Made by a program: the position numbers and the translations under genes. Below, piece after piece: positions 18,125 through 26,471 of a DNA stretch of 64,000 nt. The notes beneath the pieces were generated by a model. It was given only the letters and a program-made list of their open reading frames with translations, ran no database searches and had not been told where the DNA came from. The first letter of the stretch is position 1. Each line of letters opens with the position of its first letter. The stretch is from JAHEJA01 sp965656445 (GTDB lineage: Bacteria; Pseudomonadota; Alphaproteobacteria; Rhodobacterales; Rhodobacteraceae): positions 1-64,000 of the forward strand of contig CBFHKO010000004.1 of the NCBI GenBank assembly GCA_965656445.1. Direction: 5' to 3'.

Positions 18125-18958
18125 ATGTCCAATCGTATCGCTTTTCAAGGAGAACTTGGCGCTTATTCGCACGAGGCCTGCCATGCAACACATCCAGAAA
18201 TGGAGCCGCTCCCCTGCCGCACATTTGAGGATGTTATCAATGCCGTACGTAACAATTTAGCAGATCTTGCCATGTTGCCCGTTGAAAACTCTACATATGG
18301 CCGCGTTGCTGATAGTCACCGCCTCTTGCCAGAATCAGGGCTCCACATTGTTGGGGAGTGTTTCACACGGGTTCGCATCAGCCTTATGGCGCGTCCAGGC
18401 GTAACCTTGGATCAAGTGCGCAAAGTACGCGCCCATTTGGTCTTGCTACCCCAAGCGCAGAAATTTTTGGACAAAAATGGAATCGAAGCAGAATCAGCTG
18501 TGGACAGCGCGGGCGCGGCAAAAGACTTAGCGACGAATCTAGGATCATTGGATGGTGTCTTGGCCAGTTCGATCGCTGCAGAGATTCACGGCCTTACTGT
18601 TTTGGCGAGTGATATCGAGGATTTTGGCCATAATACCACACGTTTTTTGATCATGTCGCGTTACCCTGATTACACCCCAAGGGGCCCGGGAAAAATGATG
18701 ACAAGCTTTGTTTTTCAAGTCCGCAACATCCCTGCGGCGCTTTACAAAGCGATGGGTGGTTTTGCAACTAACGGCGTCAACATGACAAAGTTAGAAAGCT
18801 ATATGATCGGTGGATCCTTCAACGCCTCTCAATTTTATGCAGACATCGAAGGTCATCCTGAAGATCCCGCCGTTAAACGCGCCATGGACGAATTAGATTA
18901 TTTCACCGATTCGATCAAAATTTTGGGCGTTTACCCAAAAGACCCAAGCCGCAACTAG
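18125..18958 (+). CDS. pheA: Prephenate dehydratase
   Basis: Converts prephenate to phenylpyruvate in phenylalanine synthesis. The 277 residues split into a catalytic domain (start IAFQGELGAYSHEA, with the catalytic Thr in NTTRFLIMS) and a C-terminal ACT domain carrying the Phe-binding GVNMTKLESYM region, so feedback inhibition by phenylalanine is expected. There is no fused chorismate mutase. An AAGGTAAG site precedes the ATG. The stop codon overlaps that of the convergent SRPBCC gene in a CTAG. Confidence 0.95.
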   Translation: MSNRIAFQGELGAYSHEACHATHPEMEPLPCRTFEDVINAVRNNLADLAMLPVENSTYGRVADSHRLLPESGLHIVGECFTRVRISLMARPGVTLDQVRKVRAHLVLLPQAQKFLDKNGIEAESAVDSAGAAKDLATNLGSLDGVLASSIAAEIHGLTVLASDIEDFGHNTTRFLIMSRYPDYTPRGPGKMMTSFVFQVRNIPAALYKAMGGFATNGVNMTKLESYMIGGSFNASQFYADIEGHPEDPAVKRAMDELDYFTDSIKILGVYPKDPSRN

Positions 18959-19413
18959 GCTTGGGAGCTTTCTAATTCGCTCGCGAATTGACGAACACGC
19001 TGCGAATATCGTTTGTTCAATTTCGACCGTCCGAGCTTCATGGATTGAACAAACAGTCGCGCTGACAAGGATTTTGGATCAAGGACGGATGTGACCACCA
19101 TGCGCGTGCGCTTTGCAGACAACGCTGTCAGGTCGATTTCGAAACGAACTTCTATGTTCTGACTTTTCGCATGGAACTTAAGCAAGTTCGGGGCGTCATA
19201 TTCCGTAATTTCGATTCGCGCAGACCGCTTTTTGCCGCGAAATTGAAAGTCACTGTCCCATGCCATACCCACGGCATTTTCGGGGGTGCCCGCAACACGT
19301 TCTAAGGAAACGCCTCGACGAATGATCAGCCGTTCGAACATGCTAAAATTAGAAACCTTTGCAAAAAGCGCGTCTTGATCCATTTCGACGTCTTCACTCT
19401 TTGAAAATTTCAT
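18955..19413 (-). CDS. SRPBCC (START-like) family protein
   Basis: 152-residue protein with the alternating strand pattern of the SRPBCC/polyketide-cyclase fold (for example SARIEITEYDAPNLLKFHA and VRFEIDLTAL), ending in a basic helix. No catalytic motif is visible; such proteins bind hydrophobic ligands. A good AAGGGG ribosome site precedes the ATG. The gene lies between pheA (convergent) and nudC (same strand, ~30 bp upstream). Function unknown. Confidence 0.75.
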   Translation of the reverse strand: MKFSKSEDVEMDQDALFAKVSNFSMFERLIIRRGVSLERVAGTPENAVGMAWDSDFQFRGKKRSARIEITEYDAPNLLKFHAKSQNIEVRFEIDLTALSAKRTRMVVTSVLDPKSLSARLFVQSMKLGRSKLNKRYSQRVRQFASELESSQA

Positions 19414-19446
19414 CTGCCACCCCTTAATTTTTTCTTCTTTAATTCA

Positions 19447-20397
19447 CTATTCTAAGCGATCCGCAAGCCAGTTCTTTACTAAAAAATGGGCTATGGACCC
19501 CTTTCGTGCGGGCATTATCCTGTCACTGTTGCCAGAAAACACCTCATGCAGCTCTGATTTAGTTATCCAAAATGCATCATCAAGTTCTTCTGGGTCAACA
19601 TTAATATCCGTTGTCTCAGCTTCGCCATGACACCCAAACATGAGCGAATACGGAAAAGCCCATGGTTGTGAGGCGAGATAGCTCACTTGGCCGACACGTA
19701 TATTGGCCTCTTCATACACTTCTCGACGCACTGCCGCTTCGATTGTTTCGCCCGGTTCAATAAATCCCGCCAACAGAGAATACATTTTTTCGGGCCACCC
19801 ATGCGAGCGGCCCATGAGAACACTGTCCCCATGAGTGATTAACATAATGACAACGGGGTCTGTGCGTGGAAATTGCGGCGCCTGACAGTTTGAACAACTC
19901 AGTTGCCAGCCTGATTGTTTGACCTCTGTGCGTCCCCCGCATTTGGGGCAAAATTTATGGGATCTGTGCCAATGAAACAACGCCTTAGCCGTTGCGGCCA
20001 ATTCCGCCTCTCTCGGGGTGAGCTCATTCATGCGCGAGCGCAATTCACAAAATGCCTGTGTCTGTGGTAGCTCAGGATGAACCTGCAAACTGGGATCAAA
20101 AAAGCTTGTCCCATCTGGGACGTCTTGATCCACTGGTTCCCACGACGAGATATCAAAGGCATGTAATCCTATGCCATTATCGCGGCCCAAAAATAAATGC
20201 GAGGCCGTCGTGCAAATCGAATGAGATGCATCAATCAACGCCAACCCTTTCGTTGGATCTATGTCCATGAAAATTTTGCCGCGCCACACAAGAACTGCAA
20301 GGTCACCCTGCGCAGGTGAGGCATCTTGCGTGCCGCGCAATTCTGCATGGCGTTCCAGCCCGGATCCACCAAAGGTGACTGTTTCCGCTATTTTCAT
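19447..20397 (-). CDS. nudC: NAD(+)/NADH diphosphatase NudC (Nudix hydrolase)
   Basis: Cleaves NADH/NAD to NMN and AMP and may remove NAD caps from RNA. Three parts are visible: an N-terminal NUDIX-like domain, a zinc ribbon with CPKC and CSNC pairs, and the catalytic Nudix box GFIEPGETIEAA followed by REVYEEANI. The NudC-specific motif SQPWAFPYSLM follows. The start ATG at 20397 has GGAGG 10 nt upstream and gives 316 residues; a longer frame to 20451 lacks support and would approach the SRP RNA promoter region. Confidence 0.93.
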   Translation of the reverse strand: MKIAETVTFGGSGLERHAELRGTQDASPAQGDLAVLVWRGKIFMDIDPTKGLALIDASHSICTTASHLFLGRDNGIGLHAFDISSWEPVDQDVPDGTSFFDPSLQVHPELPQTQAFCELRSRMNELTPREAELAATAKALFHWHRSHKFCPKCGGRTEVKQSGWQLSCSNCQAPQFPRTDPVVIMLITHGDSVLMGRSHGWPEKMYSLLAGFIEPGETIEAAVRREVYEEANIRVGQVSYLASQPWAFPYSLMFGCHGEAETTDINVDPEELDDAFWITKSELHEVFSGNSDRIMPARKGSIAHFLVKNWLADRLE

Positions 20398-20504
20398 CGG
20401 CTCAACGCCTCCGTTTGAATCTTTTGCAAATATGATCCGACAAGATGACAAATCAATCTACCCCAGTCGCTTGCAATCTTGCGCAAAGCGCAATATCTAA
20501 CTCC

Positions 20505-20602
20505 TCGAGAGGTTGGCGCGGGCGAGCGCCTCGCCAACTCGGTCAGGTCCGGAAGGAAGCAGCCGTAACGAGACCCGCTTGGGTCGCTGTCCAGCCTCTC
20601 AC
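20505..20602 (+). ncRNA. ffs: Signal recognition particle RNA (4.5S, small bacterial type)
   Basis: The universally conserved SRP RNA core is unmistakable: GGTCAGGTCCGGAAGGAAGC with the GGAA tetraloop, followed by AGCCGTAACGAG. Terminal arms GAGAGGTTGG (20507-20516) and CCAGCCTCTC (20591-20600) pair over 10 bp with one G-U. It binds Ffh and targets membrane proteins co-translationally. It ends within about 5 nt of the stop codon of a phosphatase gene on the opposite strand and is divergent from nudC. Exact ends are estimated. Confidence 0.95.
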
Positions 20603-20604
20603 CT

Positions 20605-21102
20605 TTATCCCACAACATTGTTTACCCGCCCAGATGTTGCCCATGCCATTTGTTCGTCTGTTTCAACGGCACATGCCACACAGCTGCGCAAACGTTCAAG
20701 CGCCTCTTCAGCGCGTTCACCTGCATCTATCATTGCACGCAGAGCTATCATTCCTGATCGCCCACACCCACCCCGACAGTGAATGCAAACACGGGTGTTT
20801 TGTGCCAACGCCGTTTGCAAGATCGCGCCGATTGCTATCCACAACGCGTCCTCTCCTGCATTAGGACAGGCATAATCTTTGATTGGAAAGTGCAGCCATT
20901 TGATATCATGTTTTGCAAGATCATCCGGAAAATCCTGAGCACCCACCGATTTGAATTCATGTAATTCAACGAGGCTCAGCACAACATCAGGTAGCCAGTT
21001 TATGAGCGTTCTCAGATCCCCCTCATAATCGCCATCCCGACCAACGATAGGCGAAATGCCGATCACGCCTTGCCCAATTTGGATATCCGAGATTGAAAAC
21101 AC
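20605..21102 (-). CDS. Protein tyrosine / dual-specificity phosphatase-like protein
   Basis: Cysteine phosphatase fold with the P-loop HCRGGCGRSG (Cys-x5-Arg), 165 residues from a GTG start at 21102. That GTG is chosen because GAAAGG stands 6 nt upstream; the longer frame from 21141 has no such site. A general-acid Asp would lie in the loop around FPIKDYACPN. Substrate (phosphotyrosine, phosphoinositide or another phosphoester) is not known. It lies between ffs and dnaX with no operon partner. Confidence 0.78.
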   Translation of the reverse strand: MFSISDIQIGQGVIGISPIVGRDGDYEGDLRTLINWLPDVVLSLVELHEFKSVGAQDFPDDLAKHDIKWLHFPIKDYACPNAGEDALWIAIGAILQTALAQNTRVCIHCRGGCGRSGMIALRAMIDAGERAEEALERLRSCVACAVETDEQMAWATSGRVNNVVG

Positions 21103-21271
21103 GTTGCACCTTTCTAAGCTCTCCCACTCGATTTGAAGCAAAGCACATCAAAGCGCAAGTTACCAACCGAGAGTTTTATCTGCTGAAAACGTCGGCCAAC
21201 CCTTGCTATCCCCTAGACGGCGACCAACTAACACCTTAGCTTGTCATTACATAAAATAGTCCACGGGTCCC

Positions 21272-23032
21272 ATGACACAAACCGATCAAAATACTTATCA
21301 GGTTCTGGCACGCAAATATCGGCCTGAAACATTTGCCGACTTAGTTGGCCAAGATGCCATGGTGCGCACGCTTAAAAACGCGTTTGAAGCGGATCGCATC
21401 GCCCAAGCTTTTGTCATGACTGGTATCCGAGGAACGGGTAAAACGACCACAGCACGTATCATCGCCAAGGGCATGAATTGCATCGGCCCAGATGGCACAG
21501 GGCAGCCGACAACGGATCCTTGTGGCACCTGTGAACATTGCGTTGCAATCATGCAAGGACGCCATGTTGACGTCATGGAAATGGACGCCGCGAGCCGCAC
21601 GGGTGTCGATGACATTCGCGAAATCATTGAAAGCGTCCATTATAGAACCGCCTCAGCGCGATATAAAATATACATCATCGACGAAGTTCACATGCTCTCG
21701 AACAATGCCTTCAACGCATTGCTCAAAACATTAGAAGAGCCACCCGCACACGTTAAATTCATCTTTGCAACAACAGAAATTCGCAAAGTTCCCGTTACGG
21801 TTCTATCACGGTGCCAACGCTTTGATCTCAGACGCATTGAACCTGAGGTCATGATCGCATTGCTTCGCAAGATTGCGACCTCTGAAAATGCTGAAATTTC
21901 AGATGATGCCTTGGCCTTGATCACCCGCGCGGCTGAAGGCTCAGCGCGCGATGCAACCTCGCTCTTGGATCAAGCTATTTCACATGGCGCGGGGGAAACC
22001 ACTGCCGATCAAGTGCGCGCAATGTTGGGCCTTGCGGATCGTGGACGGGTTATGGATTTGTTTGACATGATCATGCGCGGCGATGCGGGCGCGGCACTTG
22101 ATGAGCTTGGATCACAATACGCCGATGGGGCTGACCCAATGGCGGTTCTGCGCGATCTGGCTGAAATTACGCATTGGATTTCAATCGTCAAAATCACGCC
22201 TGAGTCCGCGGATGATCCGACTGTGTCCCCCGATGAACGCGCACGCGGCCAGTCTTTGGCCGAGCAATTGCCAATGCGCGTACTGACACGCATGTGGCAA
22301 ATGTTACTAAAATCTCTAGACGAAGTTGGAAGTTCGCCCAATTCCATGATGGCGGCCGAAATGGCGTTGATCCGAATGACACATGTCGCGGATTTGCCTT
22401 CGCCTGAGGAATTGATGCGCAAGCTGCAGGAAACACCTCCGCCCCCACCACCCTCCGGCGGTGGCGCCCCGCGTGGGTCAATGGGACATAGCCAAACCTC
22501 CGCAATCGGCGCACAAAACGCGACGAATGCTCCGTCGACTGGTCCCGTTGCTACCTCAACGGGTGCGGTTCAGGCGGTTGCATTGGAAAATTCACTGGCG
22601 CGGTTTCCGACCTTTGAACATGTCGTGGAATTGATCCGCTCTAATCGTGATGTGAAACTCTTGGTCGAGGTTGAAGGCTGCGTTCGTTTGGCGAATTACC
22701 AACCAGGTCGCATTGAATTTGTGCCGACCGAAAATGCGCCCTCCGATCTCGCGCAGCGATTAGGCAGCAAGCTCCAAGCGTGGACAGGCAATCGTTGGGC
22801 GATCAGTGTTGTCAGTGACGGCGGACAGGAAACCATTTCGGAGAAAAACGATGCGGCGGACCTCGCGCTAAAAGCCGAGGCAAGCGCCCACCCCATGGTT
22901 CAAGCTGTCATGCTTGCCTTTCCGAAATCCAAAATCACCGAAATCCGAACCCAAAACGATATCATCGCTAGAGCACAGGCAGACGCCCTGCCTGAGGTCG
23001 AAGATGAATGGGACCCATTTGAAGAAGACTAA
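21272..23032 (+). CDS. dnaX: DNA polymerase III subunits gamma and tau
   Basis: Clamp-loader ATPase. Walker A GIRGTGKTTT is near residue 50, zinc-binding cysteines lie in CGTCEHC and upstream, Walker B is IIDEVHML, and the SRC motif (LSRCQRF) supplies the arginine finger. A Pro-rich linker (PPPPPPSGGG) at about residues 389-398 precedes a tau-like C-terminal region that ends in a strongly acidic tail. At 586 residues it is the long form. First gene of dnaX-ybaB-recR with short gaps of 15 and 3 nt. Confidence 0.96.
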   Translation: MTQTDQNTYQVLARKYRPETFADLVGQDAMVRTLKNAFEADRIAQAFVMTGIRGTGKTTTARIIAKGMNCIGPDGTGQPTTDPCGTCEHCVAIMQGRHVDVMEMDAASRTGVDDIREIIESVHYRTASARYKIYIIDEVHMLSNNAFNALLKTLEEPPAHVKFIFATTEIRKVPVTVLSRCQRFDLRRIEPEVMIALLRKIATSENAEISDDALALITRAAEGSARDATSLLDQAISHGAGETTADQVRAMLGLADRGRVMDLFDMIMRGDAGAALDELGSQYADGADPMAVLRDLAEITHWISIVKITPESADDPTVSPDERARGQSLAEQLPMRVLTRMWQMLLKSLDEVGSSPNSMMAAEMALIRMTHVADLPSPEELMRKLQETPPPPPPSGGGAPRGSMGHSQTSAIGAQNATNAPSTGPVATSTGAVQAVALENSLARFPTFEHVVELIRSNRDVKLLVEVEGCVRLANYQPGRIEFVPTENAPSDLAQRLGSKLQAWTGNRWAISVVSDGGQETISEKNDAADLALKAEASAHPMVQAVMLAFPKSKITEIRTQNDIIARAQADALPEVEDEWDPFEED

Positions 23033-23047
23033 TCAGGAGACATAACA

Positions 23048-23392
23048 ATGTTTAAAGGACTTGGAGGCATGGGCGACATGGCCAAAATGATGAAGGCCGC
23101 ACAGGAAATGCAGGGCAAAGTTGCGCAAATGCAAGATGACTTGCATTCAATCACCGTACAAGGTGAAGCTGGCGCGGGCCTTGTTAAGGCGACCTGCACA
23201 GCCAAAGGCGACCTCAGCGGCTTGGACATCGATCCCTCCATCTTTAATGGTGACGACAAAGAAGTCGTCGAAGATCTTATTCTCGCCGCCATCAAAGACG
23301 CTCAGCAAAAAGCCAGCGAACGTGCCAAAGAAGAAATGTCTAAAATCACCGAAGGCCTAGGTTTGCCTGCGGGTATGAACCTGCCCTTCTAA
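23048..23392 (+). CDS. YbaB/EbfC family nucleoid-associated protein
   Basis: Small dimeric DNA-binding protein, 114 residues. It has the family pattern: a Gly/Met-rich start (MFKGLGGMGDMAKMMKAAQEM), a long first helix, a central beta sheet with GLVKATCTAKG, and a C-terminal helix rich in Glu/Lys. It lies between dnaX and recR, the order conserved in most bacteria, with AGGAG upstream. Confidence 0.95.
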   Translation: MFKGLGGMGDMAKMMKAAQEMQGKVAQMQDDLHSITVQGEAGAGLVKATCTAKGDLSGLDIDPSIFNGDDKEVVEDLILAAIKDAQQKASERAKEEMSKITEGLGLPAGMNLPF

Positions 23393-23395
23393 GGC

Positions 23396-23989
23396 ATGGC
23401 CGATACACAGGACATTGATGCCTTGATCGACCTTATGGCCAAGCTCCCTGGGCTTGGTCCACGTTCTGCGCGCCGTGCTGTCCTGCATCTGATTCGCAAA
23501 CGGGGCCTTTTGATGATGCCACTTGCCGATCAAATGCAGCGTGTGGCAACGACTGCAAGGGAATGTCTTAATTGTGGTAATATCGGAACCTCAGACATTT
23601 GTGATATTTGCTCAGATGATCGGCGTGCAAATGGTGAAATCTGTGTGGTCGAAGACGTCGCTGACCTTTGGGCGATGGAGCGCGCCTCTGTATTCAAAGG
23701 ACGCTATCATGTCTTGGGGGGGACACTGTCAGCCTTGGACGCCATAGGCCCTGATGAATTAGGAATCCCTAAACTTATGGATCGCGTCGTCAGCGAAGAG
23801 ATAAAAGAGCTCATCCTCGCGCTTAACGCGACAATTGATGGCCAAACAACAGCGCACTACATTGCCGATCAGTTAGAAAACCAAGTCAGCGTGACCTCAT
23901 TGGCCCAAGGCGTGCCAATCGGCGGCGAGCTTGATTATTTGGATGACGGCACAATCTCAGCCGCACTCAAAGCTCGCAAAAAAGTTTAA
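23396..23989 (+). CDS. recR: Recombination protein RecR
   Basis: Works with RecF/RecO to load RecA at gaps. It has an N-terminal helix-hairpin-helix (LPGLGPRSARRAVLHL), a four-cysteine zinc finger (CLNC ... CDIC), a Toprim domain beginning CVVEDVADLWAME and a C-terminal Walker-B-like segment. The 197-residue length is normal. The ATG begins 3 nt after the ybaB stop. Ends before a shared terminator. Confidence 0.96.
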   Translation: MADTQDIDALIDLMAKLPGLGPRSARRAVLHLIRKRGLLMMPLADQMQRVATTARECLNCGNIGTSDICDICSDDRRANGEICVVEDVADLWAMERASVFKGRYHVLGGTLSALDAIGPDELGIPKLMDRVVSEEIKELILALNATIDGQTTAHYIADQLENQVSVTSLAQGVPIGGELDYLDDGTISAALKARKKV

Positions 23990-23997
23990 TTCTAACG

Positions 23998-24030
23998 AAA
24001 AAAGCTCCGGACAGGGCGTCCGAAGCTTTT
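23998..24030. terminator. Bidirectional terminator between recR and trcR
   Basis: Arms AAAGCTCCGGAC and GTCCGAAGCTTT pair with one mismatch around a 5-nt loop and are flanked by A-run and T-run, so they can serve both convergent genes. Confidence 0.75.
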
Positions 24031-24055
24031 GCGATTTTGTATGATCTGCTTGGAC

Positions 24056-24808
24056 TTAGTCGTCCAACTCAGGTTGATCATCACCGGGGAGGTTAAAGAA
24101 GCTATCTGCATCGAGGTAATCGTTAGAATCCTCTTGATCCGCATCCTCTTCGTCCTCGCGCAATGTAAAGGCTTCAAGGCCCTCAATCGCAGACGGTATT
24201 TTCGGCTCAGCTTCCATACCCAAGGATTGCTCTGTGCTCACCAACTTGCGGCGTTCATCATCGCTCATGACAGACCCATCAGCCGCTTTTTTCGCAGCAG
24301 CTTTTTGCACAGCCGCGTCCAATTCTGATTGCTTACACAACCCCAAAGCAACCGGATCAATAGGTTGAATGTTACCAATATTCCAATGCGTCCGCTCACG
24401 GATGGCTTGGATTGTTGGTTTTGTTGTGCCAACCAATTTTGAAATCTGGCCATCGGTCAATTCAGGGTGGAATTTAACCAACCAGTAAATCGACGCAGGG
24501 CGATCTTGGCGTTTTGACAATGGCGTGTAACGTGGCCCGCGACGCTTTTCTTCGCCAACTGCGGCTGCGTTAAACTTGAGCTTTAGTTTTTGAAGCGGAT
24601 CTTTTTCAGCGGCATCAATATTTTCTTGATCGAGCTGATTATTGGAAACGGGGTCAAACCCTTTGACACCAACCGCGACATCACCATCAGCGATCCCTTG
24701 GATTTCAAGTTCATGCATACCAACAAAGTCAGCAATCTGCTTGAACGTTAATGTGGTGTTGTCAACGAGCCATACTGCCGTCGCGCGTGCCATAATTGGT
24801 TTGGACAT
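24056..24808 (-). CDS. DUF1013 family protein, TrcR-type cell cycle transcriptional regulator
   Basis: The sequence matches the alphaproteobacterial DUF1013 family, annotated in databases as cell cycle regulator TrcR. It starts MSKPIMARATAVWLVDNTTL and has two helix-turn-helix-like repeats: TFKQIADFVGMHELEIQGI, and later LTDGQISKLVGTTKPTIQAI. The C-terminal ~60 residues are very acidic. The ATG at 24808 has AAGGAG 8 nt upstream; the GTG at 24817 has no room for a ribosome site. 250 residues. Regulatory targets are not apparent from the window. Confidence 0.82.
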   Translation of the reverse strand: MSKPIMARATAVWLVDNTTLTFKQIADFVGMHELEIQGIADGDVAVGVKGFDPVSNNQLDQENIDAAEKDPLQKLKLKFNAAAVGEEKRRGPRYTPLSKRQDRPASIYWLVKFHPELTDGQISKLVGTTKPTIQAIRERTHWNIGNIQPIDPVALGLCKQSELDAAVQKAAAKKAADGSVMSDDERRKLVSTEQSLGMEAEPKIPSAIEGLEAFTLREDEEDADQEDSNDYLDADSFFNLPGDDQPELDD

Positions 24809-24934
24809 ATCCGTCACTCCTTAATACATTTTCCCCGTTGCCTGACCTGCAGGCGGCCTTTTCCAAGGCGGGTTACCAGTGTAGGGGAACTTGTGGGTGT
24901 CTATATACGTCTTGCGACGGAAAGGGAAGAGCGA

Positions 24935-25564
24935 ATGAACATCATCAGAAATCTTATTGCAGCAGCCTCTATGCTGACCAGCTCCGTCGCTTGGGCCGAT
25001 GACTTTGACTACTATGTCATGGCTCTAAGTTGGACGCCGAGCTTTTGTGAATTAGAAGGGGATGCCAAGAATTCTGATCAATGCGATCCACGGCATGACT
25101 TTGGCTGGACCCTGCATGGGCTTTGGCCACAATATCACCAAGGATGGCCATCTTACTGTAATACATTGGAACGACAGCCTTCACGGCAAATGACCAACTC
25201 AATGACAGATATTATGGGAACTTCTGGCCTAGCGTGGCATCAGTGGACGAAACATGGGACCTGTAGCGGTCTTTCGGCGCGTGATTATTTTGACCTGTCA
25301 CGCACAGCCTATACCTCTGTTACACGCCCTGCCGTTTTCAAAAAATTGGATAAAACGGTTCAATTACCAGCCTCAGTTATCGAAGACGCCTTTTTGAAAG
25401 CGAACCCAGAGCTGGACAAGGATATGGTCACAGTGACCTGCCGCAATCGCCATATTCAAGAAGTGCGGATTTGCCTGTCCAAATCCCTCGACCCCGTGCC
25501 CTGCGGACGCGATGTGATCAAGGATTGTTCGATGACGAAAGCGATTTTGCCGCCGGTTCGCTAA
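24935..25564 (+). CDS. Secreted ribonuclease T2 family enzyme
   Basis: Endoribonuclease, probably periplasmic or extracellular: signal peptide residues 1-21 with cleavage after AWA. Active-site segment I HGLWPQ (61-66) and segment II WHQWTKHGTC (101-110) supply His61, Lys106 and His107. The usual Glu of segment II (HEWxKHG) is Gln here. Six or more cysteines suggest disulfides. The start ATG at 24935 has GGAAGAG upstream; the frame reaches further but would disrupt the signal peptide. The stop overlaps that of the convergent permease gene. Confidence 0.9.
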   Translation: MNIIRNLIAAASMLTSSVAWADDFDYYVMALSWTPSFCELEGDAKNSDQCDPRHDFGWTLHGLWPQYHQGWPSYCNTLERQPSRQMTNSMTDIMGTSGLAWHQWTKHGTCSGLSARDYFDLSRTAYTSVTRPAVFKKLDKTVQLPASVIEDAFLKANPELDKDMVTVTCRNRHIQEVRICLSKSLDPVPCGRDVIKDCSMTKAILPPVR

Positions 25565-26325
25565 GTAAACCAAGCGCGCCGAACGAGGTTAAGCCCTGCA
25601 ATCAACAACACTGCCAATGTCGCTAATTTAAAGCGACGTTGGTCAATGTTTTCTCGCACCAAAGAGCCGACATACAAGCCCGCTAGGGCAGGTAATAAAA
25701 GGCTTGCTGAAAATAGAGCTGTTGATGGGGTCAATATCCCCGAAACAGAATGCGCAAAAACCAACATAACGGCGCCCAGTCCATAGATGACACCTTGAAC
25801 CCGAATTTGTTCCGATTTCTCCGTGTTGAGTGCCGTCAGATACGCCACGGTCGGAGGCCCCCACACACCAGACAATCCCCCTGCAAACCCTGCAAAAGCG
25901 CCCATCGCCAAGCCACCTGCATTGCCTTTGCCGACGGGGATTTGCCATCCAATCAATTGGATGAACGAGAACAAGACAACCAATGCCCCAAGGCAGCCAA
26001 GCATGAGGTCTGTGGGAATGACGCGCACGAGTTGAGAGCTCGCCAGTAAAAAGATGGCTCCAACAATCAGAAATAGACGAAATTTGATGACGGATGCACG
26101 TGCAGCATCAAACCCCTGTCCTAAAGCCTGAACCCCATTGGTCACAACCGTTGGCAGAATCAAACCCGCCAAGGCAAGCTCAGGGGTCAAAAACATGGAA
26201 AGTCCCGAAATCAAGATCATTGGCATTGCGAACCCAACGACGCCCTTAACAACACCCGCGACTAAAGCGACCATAAAAACAAGGCCGATTGTTGTGGTGT
26301 CCAGATTCAAAATGATAAGCTCCAT
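25561..26325 (-). CDS. TauE/SafE family sulfite exporter-like permease
   Basis: Inner-membrane permease of 254 residues with about eight hydrophobic helices. Two internally similar halves each contain a Gly/Ala-rich GVVGFAMPMIL or GGLSGVWGPPTVAYL segment, typical of the TauE/SafE (DUF81) family. Members export sulfite, sulfoacetate or related anions. No sulfur-metabolism gene is nearby, so the substrate is open. Confidence 0.85.
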   Translation of the reverse strand: MELIILNLDTTTIGLVFMVALVAGVVKGVVGFAMPMILISGLSMFLTPELALAGLILPTVVTNGVQALGQGFDAARASVIKFRLFLIVGAIFLLASSQLVRVIPTDLMLGCLGALVVLFSFIQLIGWQIPVGKGNAGGLAMGAFAGFAGGLSGVWGPPTVAYLTALNTEKSEQIRVQGVIYGLGAVMLVFAHSVSGILTPSTALFSASLLLPALAGLYVGSLVRENIDQRRFKLATLAVLLIAGLNLVRRAWFT

Positions 26326-26471
26326 AATCTGTGCTTAGCACGCAGAGAAAAAGAAACCACCAAAATTTCGTAACGTAATTAAAAAACAAAAAATGATAGT
26401 TTTGTGAATTTTTGTTGCGCTGCACCTGCGAAATGACTACAACTCGACTCGAAAAATGAGAGGATAGACCC

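Noticed and set aside
21272..23032. Programmed frameshift in dnaX to make gamma
   Set aside because: I saw no A-rich slippery heptamer in the middle of the gene; only the full-length frame is supported.
26412..26430. TGC-rich stretch upstream of mcd as a PhaR-like operator
   Set aside because: It shares TGC repeats with such sites, but I could not find a convincing inverted repeat, so it was not listed as a feature.
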